Below the pieces are notes generated by a model. The model searched no databases. It saw nothing but the letters and a program-made list of their open reading frames with translations, and was not told the DNA's origin. This document shows positions 37,850-49,935 of a stretch of DNA of 64,000 bases, piece after piece. Position 1 is the stretch's first letter; every line of letters begins with the position of its first letter. A program made the position numbers and the translations under genes. The DNA comes from Welwitschia mirabilis (lineage: Eukaryota > Gnetophyta > Gnetopsida > Welwitschiales): positions 238,240,864 through 238,304,863 of the forward strand of contig JBOZIK010000001.1 of NCBI GenBank assembly GCA_051453625.1. The letters run 5' to 3'.

Positions 37850-38640
37850 ATCCACCTATAGTAGGTAATCTTGGAGAAACTAAAATATATTAAAGGATGA
37901 AATAAAACTTTTTGTGGCTAGGCATGAAAAAGAATATAATGGAATTTGTGTCAAGATTCCTTCATTATCAATAAGTTAAAGTAGAACATAGAAATCTATT
38001 AAAATTAGTCTACCTTTATGATATTTCAAAATATAAATGGGATGTCATTTGCATGGACTTTATTATAGAACTTCTAAAAAATCAAAGAGGTAATGAATAT
38101 ATTATTTTATTATTTGTTAAAGTAACTAAGTTAGCATTTCTTATTCTAGTTAAATCTAATTATGACTCTAAGGATATATCTATATTATATATTGAAAATA
38201 TTATTTAATTATATGATGTGTATTTAGTAATTATATTTGATAGAAATTCAAATNNNNNNNNNNNNNNNNNNNNNNNNNNNNNNNNNNNNNNNNNNNNNNN
38301 NNNNNNNNNNNNNNNNNNNNNNNNNNNNNNNNNNNNNNNNNNNNNNNNNNNNNATAGAAATTCAAATTTTGCTTCAAAGTTTTAGTAAGAATTACAAATT
38401 GGTTTAGAAATTAAATTAAATATAAGCAGTGCATTTAATCCTTAAATAGATAGTCAAGCAGAAAGAGTGAATTAAATTTTAAAAGATCTTCTCAGAGCAT
38501 GTATTACACCTCTCATTGGTAGAATTTACATGTAATAATAGTTATTATAAGTTAATTCAAATGATTCCATTTTAGTCTTAGATGGTAAAAAATGCATAAC
38601 ACCCACTTCATGAACAGAATCCGAAGAAGATTGATTATAG
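37850..38640 (+). pseudogene. Integrase (element C)
   Basis: Blocks in order: L-W-L-G-M-K-K-N (about 37915); Y-K-W-D-V-I-C-M-D-F-I-I-E-L (38030-38075, contains the first catalytic Asp); V-K-V-T-K-L-A-F-L; I-I-F-D-R-N-S (second Asp, about 38230-38250). After a 100-base gap come S-S-A-F-N-P-x-I-D-S-Q-A-E-R-V-N-x-I-L-K-D-L-L-R-A-C (38425-38505), with the catalytic Glu in A-E-R. The 14 bases before the gap are repeated after it, so little sequence may really be missing. Confidence 0.85.
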
Positions 38641-38792
38641 AACCAAAAATGTTTTAAAAAGTAAAAAGTAAAATAAGGATAATTAAGAATAGACTTAAAG
38701 AAGCAGCAAATAGGTAAAAGATGTATGTATATCATCAAAAAGGATATTTTTAGTTTAAAATAGGTGATCATGTATTTATTAAAGGGTCATAA

Positions 38793-39150
38793 ATGAAATC
38801 AGTAATAATAGAAGTTAATAGATCAAAATTAGCTCCTCGATTCAATGGACCACTTGAGATATTAAAAAGAATTAAACCTATTACATACAAACTTGCTCTG
38901 CCTTTTTTATTATTGCACATGAATGATTTTTTCCATGTAAGTATGTTAAGAAAATATATTAAAAATACTTATCATGTGTTAACTTGGTCTCATATTTAAG
39001 TTAAACTAAATTATTCGACTATGAAGAAGCGAGAGGTAGTGTTTAGCTAATAAACTAGTAATTTATAAAACAAGGATATCCATCAAGTGAAGATAAAATG
39101 GAGTAATCATAATGTTTATAAAGCTATTTGGGAGCTAAATAAAAAATTGA
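38793..39150 (+). pseudogene. Integrase C-terminus and chromodomain-like tail (element C)
   Basis: One of the best-preserved frames in the window (68 codons, 38793-38999): K-L-A-P-R-F-N-G-P-L-E-I-L-K-R-I, then Y-K-L-A-L-P, then F-H-V-S-M-L-R-K-Y-I and H-V-L-T-W. This is the standard tail of Ty3/gypsy chromovirus integrase (GPY/F module). After stops, H-Q-V-K-I-K-W-S-N-H-N and A-I-W-E-L-N (39081-39150) match the chromodomain-like end (V-K-V-x-W-x-x-H...A-T-W-E). In intact relatives this tail directs integration to heterochromatin. Confidence 0.85.
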
Positions 39151-39247
39151 AAATTAATACCCAAATTGTTTTAAATTTCATAATATGTAGTTAGGTGCTT
39201 TTAATCTCTTTTTGTATCCTAATTTTTAGGTGTAAATTAGTTTAAGC

Positions 39248-39256
39248 AGGGGAGGA
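39248..39256 (+). promoter_or_regulatory. Polypurine tract of element C
   Basis: aggggagga immediately before the 3' LTR. Confidence 0.8.
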
Positions 39257-42200
39257 CGTCATATTTCATATTTAATAAAACTTAATTACTTAGATATTAA
39301 GATATTAAGATTTTAATTAATTATGAATTACTCTTATTTAAAGGCCTTAACAAAATAAGATGGTNNNNNNNNNNNNNNNNNNNNNNNNNNNNNNNNNNNN
39401 NNNNNNNNNNNNNNNNNNNNNNNNNNNNNNNNNNNNNNNNNNNNNNNNNNNNNNNNNNNNNNNNACTCTTATTTAAAGGCATTGTCAAAATAAGATGGTA
39501 TTTTAAATTAACCTTAGTTTATAATTTTCATAATTCACCATAAAAATGATAATAATTATGTTAGAAGGATTTTATGAGAAAAGATATTCAAACATTTAAA
39601 ATTAGATAACCCATTATGTAAGGAATTAAAATCATATGATAACACTAATAAATTGAAATTTCAAGAGGAGATAATAATATATTTTACATATTATTTATCC
39701 ATTTAAATTCTTAATAAATGTGATAAGTGTACTATATTATGAACAAACATTTTCTTATTTATGTTGTGTGATTGATAAATTCTATCCATTATGAAATAAA
39801 TGAACATGTGAATAAGGACATGCACTCTTACCTAGAACCAAGAATGATAAATGATTAAATTTATATTACCATAACTTTTATCTTCTTAAGATGTGTAAGG
39901 GCACTTAATTCATAGAATATTTATTTTTTTGTTCATTGGGATTAAAGTGTTTATCTCATTATGCCACATAATAATTTTGAGATTTATGCATTTATTCTTT
40001 TTATGCATGTCTTAGATGAATTAAGCTTAATTATGAGTTTATAAAGGATTAAAAAGAAACTAAAATGAGAAAATAATAAATGTATTTAATTATACTAATT
40101 AAAGAAATAAGATTACTCATCCTAGTTAGTTATATAAGTCATAAATATGATATATTTTTGTACTCCAATGTCAGTTATTGCTCATATCACTACCACTAAT
40201 AAATCATACAATCTATAATCTTGAGCTATGTGCCTTTTACATTTTTATATATAAAAATAATTTCCTCTTTTGTAAAGGGGAGATACTTTTAATTTTCCAT
40301 GAAAGTGCATGTTCCCCTTATCATTGTCTTTTTATTTTACTATTTGTGGAGCTTGAAGCTTAAAATATTATAACTAAGTATTATTAAGTTTAAATCTTCA
40401 TCAATATTTAACTATCAAGAACTTCCTAATATTTTTAAGTAAGTTCTTTACTCATGTTATTCGTATGGTTTTTTTAAAAGTTTCTAGTAGAGTAATGATA
40501 TATTACATTAGGCCATTGCTGTGGTTACCTTAAAATTATATATATTTTAATTTTTTTCCCTTTCATTGATTCTCACCAAGTCACTAGAAAGATATGAGGG
40601 ATCTCTTATGCTTAGTGGTGGAGGCTAATAATAGATGATTATGGTCAAATAACTACAGGATTCACTATAAAAAGGAATAAAAAGGAAACTTGGGTATCCA
40701 TGTTTATTTTAATATTATACTTTTATATATTATAAATTAGNNNNNNNNNNNNNNNNNNNNNNNNNNNNNNNNNNNNNNNNNNNNNNNNNNNNNNNNNNNN
40801 NNNNNNNNNNNNNNNNNNNNNNNNNNNNNNNNNNNNNNNNTATGAGGGGTCTCTTATGCTTAGTGGTGGAGGCTAATAATAGATGATTATGGTCAAATAA
40901 CTAGAGGATTCACTATAAAAAGGAATAAAAAGGAAACTTGGATATCCGTGTTTATTTTAATATTATACTTTTATATATTATACATTAGGTTCATCTTATT
41001 ATGGGATAAGGTCTAATATTTAAAAACCTTTTTTAAGCTAGTACTCTATCATCAAAATTCTAAGGCTCATAGTAAATGGTTCTTTTTAAATTGATTTGAT
41101 TTTTTTTCTATAATGATTTCAAGTAGTAAATTTAATTAAGATATTTTCTAAATAATTAATTAGTATATATATTATTTTACTTATCTAAATTATTAAATAA
41201 ATAGTTGTAGAGGATTTATAATTTTTTAATATGAAAAAATTAAATTTTAAGAATAGAGGTATAGGTTAAAAACACTATAACTTGTTAATTAGTAGGTATA
41301 AATTAGTGAATCCTTTTTGTAAGTATATAATTATGTTATCATTTTGAAAATGTAAAAAAAAGGTAATTTTTATAATGTGTAATTATTTCAATAAATTTAT
41401 TTCTTGAAAAATGTTAAGAAACAAATGTAGAAAACAATAAGTAATTAATTTACATTTCTATAACTAACAGTTAAGATATCTACAACTTGAGCATCCTTCA
41501 TTATAGGGAACTAAATAGGCTTTCAAAGCATATTAAATCATTTAAAAACTCAAAGTATTTTGAATATTATAATCATTTTAGTATAGTATAGTAGAACTAT
41601 AATTTTAAAACATTTGATAGTTTTCAACCATAAGTCATGGCCTTAAAAATAATATTTTTAGAGTTCTAAGATAGCTTAAGTTAGTTTCTAAGGATCTTAT
41701 TATGAATCTAACTTATGAAAAACTACTATAATTTTATTTTTAAATAAATAATTAACTATTAAATTTTTAATTATGATATCTCCTTAGAGAGAAAAAACAT
41801 TATAGCTAATATTTTAAATTATATAAAAATTATTACATAACATTTTGTAGGTAATTGAGTATATAATATACATTTTTACTAATCTTACCTTGAATGTGCA
41901 TGCTTGTAAGAGTTTTCACCTTAGTAGTTTAAGTAACATAAATAATTCTTGATTTATCACATATTTTCTTAACTTATAATATAAACATATGAGCCTTCAA
42001 TAAAGAATTATATCTTAATAACGATTCTTGAGCTATTCTTTTTTTGTTTATCTTTCTTACATAATGAAGATTATAATGTGAGCATGGAAGAATGTAATTA
42101 GAATTGACATAGCTCTAGGTATGGATTAGTTTCTTTAAGTAAATTATTAAGATATGATATGATACATTTTTAATTTTGTCATTATTATTAAAAGAAAGAA

Positions 42201-43174
42201 AAGTAAAGAATTTTTTTATTTATATTTTTATTACTATAATATTAAATATACAAATGTTCTAATATAATTGTTTTCTCTTTTATGATCATTTCTATAAAAT
42301 GAATTTAATGATGATTAGGATTATCATAACTAGGTAAATAATGTATTAAATATTTATATTAGTTAGAATTGTATGCATGCATTTGTATAGTGTATTCATT
42401 AAATAGGACTAAATCAAGCTAATCCTCATAGTCATCATCCCTATACTTAGATTTCATAACCAAGGTGAATTGTATTGCATTTTTTATGATATCCTTCTAG
42501 AAGTGGATTTGATCATAACTCTCTTATTATACCTATGTACGAAATTACTTCAACTTAATATCTTAAGTTCTTCACATTAATGGATCATGTTGCATCATTC
42601 AAATATGTTTCAAGAAATCAGGGATTATTCATAAGCATGCATGCATTTCATGTACTACTTATCACCTATATTAGAGGTATATCAAGGTGAAGTGTAAGCC
42701 TATAGAGTTAAACCTAATCATGTTTGTATAGTTTAAAACCTAAAGTAAAATCATATCATATTTAGAGAATGTCTAGATATTAAGTTGAAATGTCATTAGA
42801 ACGAGTTGCAACCTTCTATTATATTACTTAAGTATTATCCTTAAACTTATCCATATCTATTTTATAATAGTTTTATGTTCCTTTAACTACTTATAAGATA
42901 TTCTATTATCTAATGAAGACTAGAGAGAAATAGAGGATACAAACTTATGACATTACTATTATTTTTAAATCTAAATAAGCTAAAACTTAATTATAGGTAA
43001 ATACATAATATTAATATAATTCCTTATAATTAAAATTACTAATAAAGGAATAAGTAAAATTTGATCCTCGGCTTTTTTTATGTCTATTAGATAATAATAT
43101 TCAAGATGAAAGGAATAGAAAATAAGATGAGAAAAAATAGTGCTTAATTAAGGTAAAAAAGAGAAGGTATCACA
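39257..43174 (+). repeat. 3' LTR of element C
   Basis: Collinear with the 5' LTR. It appears longer because of two 100-base gaps (39365-39464, 40741-40840), each with the same sequence on both edges (about 35 and 148 bp). Ends ...ggtatcaca. Confidence 0.85.
40593..40988. other. Assembly gap with 148-bp duplicated edges
   Basis: 40593-40740 and 40841-40988 are the same 148 bp with a few substitutions and abut the 100-base gap exactly. Confidence 0.95.
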
Positions 43175-44065
43175 AAAAATATCTTTCAAGATAGAATTTA
43201 CTCATTCTATTTGGCCATCTATTTCTAAATGAAAAGCTATACTAAAAAGTTCTTATCTCAATGCTTAAAGAATTATTATCAAAAGTTTGATATAAATTTT
43301 AAATCTCTATAAAAAAATCATAATTTTAGTAATTCCATGTAAATTAAATAATTCCTTTACAAACAAAGTTACAATATGTTTTATAATAGCTATGGTTTTT
43401 GTTCAAATAAGAGGTACCATTTTGGTGTATTAGTCTACATAAATAAATATGACATCATGCTAATTCCTAATGGATTTAGAAATACAATTGGTTCTTGCTA
43501 TTATAGCTTAATTATTTGGAATATTTGAAATTCTTTAATAAACTTTTTAACTTATGATTTCATTCTTAGCTCATAATACTACTTTCTTAACATGACGTAT
43601 TTTTTTTTGAAAAACTTGGATGACCTACATACAAAACTTTATGTGCTTACCTAAGTAATTAAAGATGTCATAGTCTCATCAGAAAATAAACTCAAATTTT
43701 CCTCATTAAAATTCCCTTATTAATTAATTAAAAAGAAGAAAGTTATTTATTATTAACAAGTTTAAACCAAATTTCTTTGAATACCTCACCGTGTAGTACT
43801 TGTTCTTTGATGTCTTTTACCACTTAAAGATTTACCATATAGATCATCATGCATTACATGTGACTAATAACATCAGAAACTTTATCTTATTTCCCAAGTA
43901 TGAATTTAAGATTGAAATCATATTCTACTAATAATTCTATTGATCTTTATTATCTCATATAATTTTTTTTTGCAAAAATTCTAAAGTTTTATGATTAGTC
44001 TTTATTTGAAATTTACCTTTTAAAAGGTAGTATCTTCATATTTTCAATGCATGACAATATGAAAT
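43175..44065 (-). pseudogene. Ty3/gypsy RNase H and integrase core, minus strand (element D, right piece)
   Basis: Reading leftwards on the minus strand. RNase H (about 44060 to 43880) shows F-Q-I-K-T-N-H-K-T-L-E-F-L-Q-K, then L-E-Y-D-F and G-K-x-x-K-V-S-D-V-I-S. The integrase zinc region has F-Q-I-x-Q-x-I-K (about 43540). The core has D-V-I-F-x-x-V-D-x-Y-T-K-M-V (about 43455-43410) and L-F-N-L-H-G-I. F-H-L-E-I-D-G-Q-I-E-x-V-N-S-I-L-K-D (43245-43185) is the catalytic-Glu block. The sequence stops abruptly at 43174 where the 3' LTR of element C begins. RT is not recognised further right. Confidence 0.8.
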
Positions 44066-45763
44066 AAATATTTTGTAGCTCAAGTTTCAAGGATGAAACC
44101 TTTAGATGAATTAATATCATGTACAAACTTTTTAGGTTCAAGATTCTAAATAATTCATAATATTATGAAGCCTAAACTTGATTTAATTATTGCATGTACT
44201 TATTTTTTAATTCTTAGAGGTGTAATTTTTATCATGAAAATATTTTGCTATAATAGTCTTAATATTTTCTTCTTGAAAATTTTTGATGATTTAATTTTAA
44301 TTCTTATGGTTAAATTAATGTAACTATTACACTTCTATTTTAACTAGAAAATAGTTTTAAAGTGGTTTTGAAAATTACTTGTTATGAGATTTATTTTAAT
44401 TTAAATGTGGAGCATTGTTATTTATCATTTTGGTATTAATTTACTTAGTGCCTTGGCAAGGGTTATAGAAATTCCCTCAGTTCCACACCTCCACCACTTT
44501 CACCATACCTCCACCACTTTTATCACTTCTACCACCTCTGCCCCTTTCATAACTTTTTCCACATTAATCACTTTCATCACTCTTTTACCATGGTATCGTT
44601 TCATCATCCTATACTTTCCACTATAAATAGGATACTTCTCTTCTCATATTTTACATCTTGAGAAACTTATTACTATTGAAGCTTGTGGTATAATATTAAA
44701 GCTTGTAAAATCCTTGGAATCATAGAGCCTTATAATCTTTAAAGTCTTCAAATCTTCATTTTTAATTCAATATGATTTTATGGATTTTATTTCATTCTTG
44801 TATGGTTCTTGATGCTTATTCCATTTTCTTGCATAATCTTTATCTTTGCATTGCGAATATTCTCTAATTTTGAATGATTTGAATTATGTAAAACTCTTTT
44901 ACAATTATTCTATCAATGATGTTTGCATGATCTGTTTAGCTTGTGTTCTAGTATTATCTACCTACTTGTATTACAATCCTTTCCATATTATCTAAGTATT
45001 ATGATTAGCTATTAATTTGACTTATTTATTTTTTCAAAATTGGCTAATGATATTTAAATAAGAAAACTAAAACCGACTAGGGTAAATAGTTTTTAGACTT
45101 TAAAAAGAGATTCTCTCTAAAGGGAGTTCCAAGGATAAGGGACTAAACTTTCATGATGAATATGAAAAATGTGACCAATTTACCATTTATCCCTCCTAGA
45201 TTGTGTGCAATTGGATTACTGAAATTTAATATTGAGTAATAGTGAAAGAAGATAAATTCAAAACGGAGCATTGTCCTTACTTGATTTATTCCTATTATCC
45301 CTTCTTCAATTGAGAAACTCTTACCATTTCATACCTTATCATGAACCATACTCAGAATTGTGATGATTTTACAATTCTGATATCATATTAGCTGTGTAGG
45401 TTTAGATATTTACCTAGAGTTTGGTTAATGAGGAAGAAGTACTTATTGCTAATGGCTTGGGATACTTTTATTACTATTTCATGATTTATGTACTTACAAT
45501 TGTAATATGTTAAAGAGTACTATTATTGAAATTTTCTATGAATATTATGTAAACATTGTAACTCTTATATTAGTCTATGAAACTATTTTAAATTAACTTA
45601 TTCTTCATCATGTTATTATCATGTTATAATTAATTCCTTATAATCATATTTTATTATTTTGAGATTAAGATTAAGTTAAAACATGATAAGATTTTAATTT
45701 AGTACATAGTGATAATAATAAATGTTAAAAACATCACATTAATTGATATTCATAGTTTGGGTT
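44066..45763. other. Unassigned region with TATA-like promoter and CCACC-rich tract
   Basis: A pyrimidine- and CCACC-rich stretch (about 44486-44590) precedes a good TATA box, ctataaatag, at 44621-44630. This layout resembles an LTR U3/R, but no partner LTR is in the window. A 73-codon frame at 44405-44626 runs over the simple repeats (many His, Thr, Phe) and is not considered a gene. The rest, to the 5' LTR of element A, has no recognisable motif. Confidence 0.5.
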
Positions 45764-47002
45764 TGATGCATCACCAAATTTTATGTATTTAATCAATTGT
45801 TATGAGCTATTTTATAGGACTTTTATATAAGTTTAGATGTAGTTCTAAGAATTATAGGGAGTTAATGGATGATCACAAAAACACATAATACTTAGCATGT
45901 TTATAGAAATTTTAGGCATATTTTAATGCTTAATGCTTTTAAGGAAGATGAAAAATACTAGGGGCTAACTTCTATTGAGTTGGAAAGATAAGAAAAACTA
46001 CTGTTTCTACTATTGTCCCCATGATAGGTAGGATAACATCAATGTACAAGCTATAAGAAATGCTGACATGAACCAGAGTTAAAACTAATGAAGTTCTCTT
46101 TTTCTAGGTATCATATTCATTATCATCCTCATGATATGAAAAATGATAATTAATGACTCATGTACCATCATCCCCAGTTCCATCCCACAATAGTTGGGAT
46201 GATAACTAAAATGGCTAGGCTACTTTTATCTATTTCATCCATTTCTTTCTTAGCTTTGAGTGCATTTTTCCACATATTTTAAATGATAATTATGCCTTCT
46301 TTACTATGTAAATAATCATCCCTTCAATCCTCCTATCATCTTTGATTTACTAGAAATTCTCATGATAGGAAATCAAAGGGTGGGATATCCATCTTGTATA
46401 GTTGCATAAAGATGTTTCCTTGGTGTTGGACTAAGCATCCTCCATTGTGGTGTGATTTTTTTGTAACCCAAAAGCTAGTTTAATTCATAATACAAACTTT
46501 GTTTCTTCTATTCATTAATATTCTTAATATCCCTTATGGTTTATGTTATTTTTGATTTAGTGATATTCTTATTAATGATATAGGTCTTAAGGATAATATT
46601 TATTAAGGTTAATGATAGTAGTTTTAAAGAATTTTGTATTACATTTTATTTAACTTACTTGATAGCCTAAGTTAGTCTTGGTTAGTAATAGTATCCCTAG
46701 TTGATTTAGGTTATATAGGACCAATCTTTTTAATAAATGGATTTGGTAATTAGGTAGGTGTTCATCTAGATTAAGTGCATTTACATTACCTTGCATATTT
46801 ATTTTCCTACATTATTCTTAAGTTTAGGATATAATATATTCTTTAAAAATAAATTCTTCCTCTTCTCTAGTACACCTTCAATGGGCTTACGACATTTGGG
46901 TTACTTCCATTTATACTAGTGTGCCTTTTTGTAACATATATAAATTTGTGATTAATAGGATTCAATAAAGAACAAAAAGTTACAAAATTCCATACCACAA
47001 CA
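45764..47002 (+). repeat. 5' LTR of element A
   Basis: Begins tgatgcatcaccaaatttta and matches 55498-56094 collinearly over its first 580 bases or so. Ends ...ataccacaaca just before the primer-binding site. It holds several degenerate hairpins of the type catccca...tgggatg (46191-46211) and catgataggtaggat (about 46019). Confidence 0.83.
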
Positions 47003-47005
47003 TCT

Positions 47006-47022
47006 TTGCGCTATTGCTGGGA
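47006..47022 (+). promoter_or_regulatory. Primer-binding site of element A (Athila type)
   Basis: ttgcgctattgctggga-like, against the tggcgccgttgccgggg usual in Athila elements. Position directly after the LTR supports the call. Confidence 0.75.
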
Positions 47023-47809
47023 AATGTTACTAAGAAGAATGAGGATTGTTGTTGCTCAAGTGAGTAAATCAGAGTTCTTTTCAAATATTTGTCTATAGTG
47101 ATATTGTATTTCTATGTAGGAATCATAAATTTTTTGTTCACGGTTTTTCATTTTTCTTAGTCTATAATAATAGTCTATCATCCCCTCTGTCATCTACATG
47201 ACATTGAGAATGAAAACACAAATTTTTAGTTTATTTTATATTTATAAATTTTTCTTTTTGTGTCTATAGTAATAAGAAAATATCTTTTTTCTTAACTATT
47301 GCGCCCATGACGAGATGGATGATAGCCTTATTTTCTGCTTATGGCTTTCTATTTATAATAATTTTCTTTGAGTGATATTTTTTTCACCATTACCTACATC
47401 ATTTTCATGACCAAGAGGATGACTATTAGTTATTTTTTATTTTATTTTTGTTTTTTCTATTTAAAGTATGTTGTAATATGATCAATTTTGGAAAGAAATA
47501 TCATAGAGAAAGGTTGCTAATGAAAGAAAATATCAGAGAAGAATTGGCTGATTTCATATTAGAATCAGGTACACAATCCCCAAGTGCATAACATATCCCT
47601 TCTAAGTTCACCTTTTCTAAATCTAACTCTATCAAAGAAAATTTTTTAGAAAGTAATTTAGAAGAAGATAGTTTTAAGATGTAGAACATTACGTAAGAAT
47701 AAAAACAAGTCATAGGGTATTTAATGACTTTCCCTAATGTAAATCTTATCCTTAAAGAACTAATAGCTAATAGAAAATAGGAAGTACAAACTCCTTTAGA
47801 TTTACCCCC
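47023..47809 (+). other. Leader of element A
   Basis: No coding signal before gag. It contains further copies of the catcatccc / ggatgat motif found in the LTRs (about 47178, 47305, 47390). The minus-strand frame at 47501-47713 is a shadow. Confidence 0.5.
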
Positions 47810-48932
47810 AAGATATGATGTTGCATTGAAAAATTTTAATTCTTATCCCATATTTAGTGGTAAAAACAATGAGGATCCCCTCCAATGCATTGAAAACATT
47901 GAACAATTAATTCTTACCTATAGAAATGAAATGAAAATAATTAGAGATCATACCTATATGGTTATTTTTCTCATTATATTGAAAGGAAAGGAAAAACATT
48001 GGTTAAGAATTATCCTTTACAAGAGTATAAAAATTTGGAACCAAGCCCAAAAATCTTTCATTAAAAGATTTATAAGTGAAGCAATCTTTAGAAAAAGGAA
48101 AAAGAAAGTGACTAATTTCTAATAATAACCAAATTAGGATTATGCTTCTTCATTGCAATTCATTCTAATCCAGTAGATTCTTTCACATGAGAATATCTAA
48201 TAGATTACTTTTATAGTACACTAAATAGCTTAACAAAATAACTTGTAGATTTCTCTTATGATTGAAATCTAATGAATCTCACATTAGAAAATGCTTGAAA
48301 AACGTTATAAGAACTTGTTAAGGTGAGCAAAACTTGATCAAAATGAACATCAAGAGATTACCGCATTGGAGGATTAGGCATCAAGTATTTAAAATAAGTA
48401 ACATAAGAAAAGAAGTTAGATAAAACAAAAAAGAAACTTATAAATTTAATTAAAGACTTTACAACAACTTTACAGAAATATACTAAGATGATTCTAGATG
48501 TAAAATTAGCAACTAAAAAGAGTGTTCTACCAACATGTTACTTATGTAAGGACAACTATCAAATCATCAAAGATTTTCCACTGTTTCTAATCTATAAGAA
48601 GAAAATTTATGAAGAAGTTTGTGCTTTCAATTAAAAAATTTCAAAATTCTAAAATCAAAATTAAAATTAAAACCAAAATCAGTCACAACTCAGGATGCAT
48701 ACATAATCTAATTTTCAAAACATTGACAACAAATTCAAAACTTTTCAAACCAATTTTCAACCTTTTAAAAATTGATTTAAAAATTCAAAATTTTAATCAA
48801 GTTCATCAAATCAACATGACTTACTTAGAAATTCTATAGATGAACTTAGAAAATCACAAGAAAAGACAAACTATAGAATTTAAAACTTAATAAATGTCCT
48901 TTAACGAACCATGTTAGCAAATCAAAGACTAC
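47810..48932 (+). pseudogene. Athila-type gag (element A)
   Basis: The 98-codon open stretch 47826-48122 has N-F-N-S-Y-P-I-F-S-G-K-N-N-E-D-P, then I-E-N-I-E-Q-L, and L-K-G-K-E-K-H-W-L, then W-N-Q-A-Q-K-S-F-I-K-R-F. This is the capsid core of Athila/Tat gag (F-x-G-x-x-x-E-D-P; L-x-G-x-A-x-x-W; W-x-x-x-x-x-x-F). A knuckle remnant near 48538-48582 reads C-Y-L-C-K-D-N-Y-Q-I-I-K-D-F-P, with the His changed to Tyr and the last Cys to Phe. The same protein region is found in element B at 59210-60260. Gag ends in L-A-N-Q-R at about 48930, after which RT sequence follows directly. Confidence 0.82.
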
Positions 48933-49440
48933 TTTTTATTACTTTTTAGATGGACATAATGGTTAAAACTAGGTTTTCATAGCTAGTGAAGACCAGTATA
49001 AAACAACTTTTACTTTAACTTTTGGAATATTTGCTTTTAGATGAATGTCTTTTGGATTATGTAATGCTTCCAAAACTTTTTAATGTGCTATGATGGTTAC
49101 TTTTTAAGACATATTAGAGGATTTAATGGAAATATTTATAGATGACTTTTCAACTTTTGGAGAAACATTTGATCAAATCATAAAAAGATTAGAAAAAATC
49201 CTTAATAGATGCATAGAATGTGGCATTTATTTAAGTTAGAAAAAGATCTTATTTTTAGTTAAAAGTGGAATTATTTTAGGTTATCATATTTCAGAAAAAG
49301 GAATTAGAATAAATCCTAAAAGGTTGATATCATTTAAAACCTAACTTCCATAACCAATGTAAAATACATTCAATCCTTTCTTGGTCATTGTGGTTTTTAT
49401 CATTAGTTTATTCAATATTATGAAAAAATTTGTAAGCCCC
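48933..49440 (+). pseudogene. Reverse transcriptase, second half only (element A)
   Basis: Begins within the RT palm: F-L-D-G-H-N-G (about 48945), E-D-Q-Y-K-T-T-F-T-L-T-F-G-I-F-A-F-R-x-M-S-F-G-L-C-N-A-S near 48988-49070. E-I-F-I-D-D-F-S-T-F-G-E (49130-49165) follows with both catalytic Asp of the F-x-D-D box intact. G-I-I-L-G-Y-H-I-S-E-K-G-I lies at 49268-49308. The N-terminal fingers (the G-I-I-Y-P-I-S and I-D-Y-R-K-L-N blocks) and the protease are missing. Stops interrupt the frame. Confidence 0.85.
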
Positions 49441-49479
49441 TTTGCTCATTACTAGAAAAATAAGCTAAATTTGATTGTA

Positions 49480-49935
49480 ATGAATATTGTCAGCTTGCTT
49501 TTGATAAACTTAAATGTAAACTCTCTTATGATCCTATTGTAATAGGACCCAACTATGAAAAATATTTTAAATTAATATGTGATACTAGTAATTTTTCCAT
49601 GGATGGGGTACTTGCCCAAAAGTATGAGAATGATTTTAAGATTATATCTTATCATAGTAAAGCTCTATTAAAGATTAAAAAACTATACAACTACTAATAG
49701 AGAGATGATAGCCATAATCTTTTGCCTCAATAATTTTATACATTAATTTTTAGGCTTTCATACAAACATTTACATAGACCATGTGATAATGAAATAATTA
49801 ATGACTAAGAAAGATTCCAATGCTAGGTTGACTAGATGGATCCTATTAATGTAAGAATTCAATCTCACCTTTATAAATAAGGTAGGAAAACATAACAACA
49901 TAGTAGATCACTTATTACATCTTTCTTCTTCTTTT
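49480..49935 (+). pseudogene. RNase H (element A)
   Basis: Shows C-x-T-S-N-F-S-M-D-G-V-L-A-Q (first catalytic region), Y-x-T-T-N-R-E-M-I-A-I-I-F-C-L-N-N-F, then Y-I-D-H-V-I-M-K and M-T-K-K-D-S-N-A-R-L-T-R-W-I-L-L-M-x-E-F-N-L (about 49797-49870). The end block is G-K-H-N-N-I-V-D-H-L-L-H-L (49888-49925). This follows the Athila RNase H order closely. Only a few stops occur. Confidence 0.83.

Larger units (their letters stand above)
30183..43174 (+). mobile_element. Ty3/gypsy chromovirus (Del/Tekay-like), element C, with very long LTRs
   Basis: Long direct repeats at about 30183-33647 and 39257-43174 bracket a 5.6-kb interior. The interior has a tRNA-Met primer-binding site, gag, pol in the order RT, RNase H, integrase, a chromodomain-like tail and a polypurine tract. 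Domain order and the long LTRs fit the Del/Tekay clade. All domains are decayed. It sits inside a minus-strand gypsy integrase. The exact 5' edge and the target-site duplication are not resolved: the LTR starts have drifted from tg, and the 5 bases on either side (tatgt, aaaaa) do not match under my boundary. Confidence 0.85.

Noticed and set aside
44405-44626. 73-codon His/Thr-rich frame
   Set aside because: Low-complexity CCACC/ttcat repeats before a TATA box; no conservation evidence.
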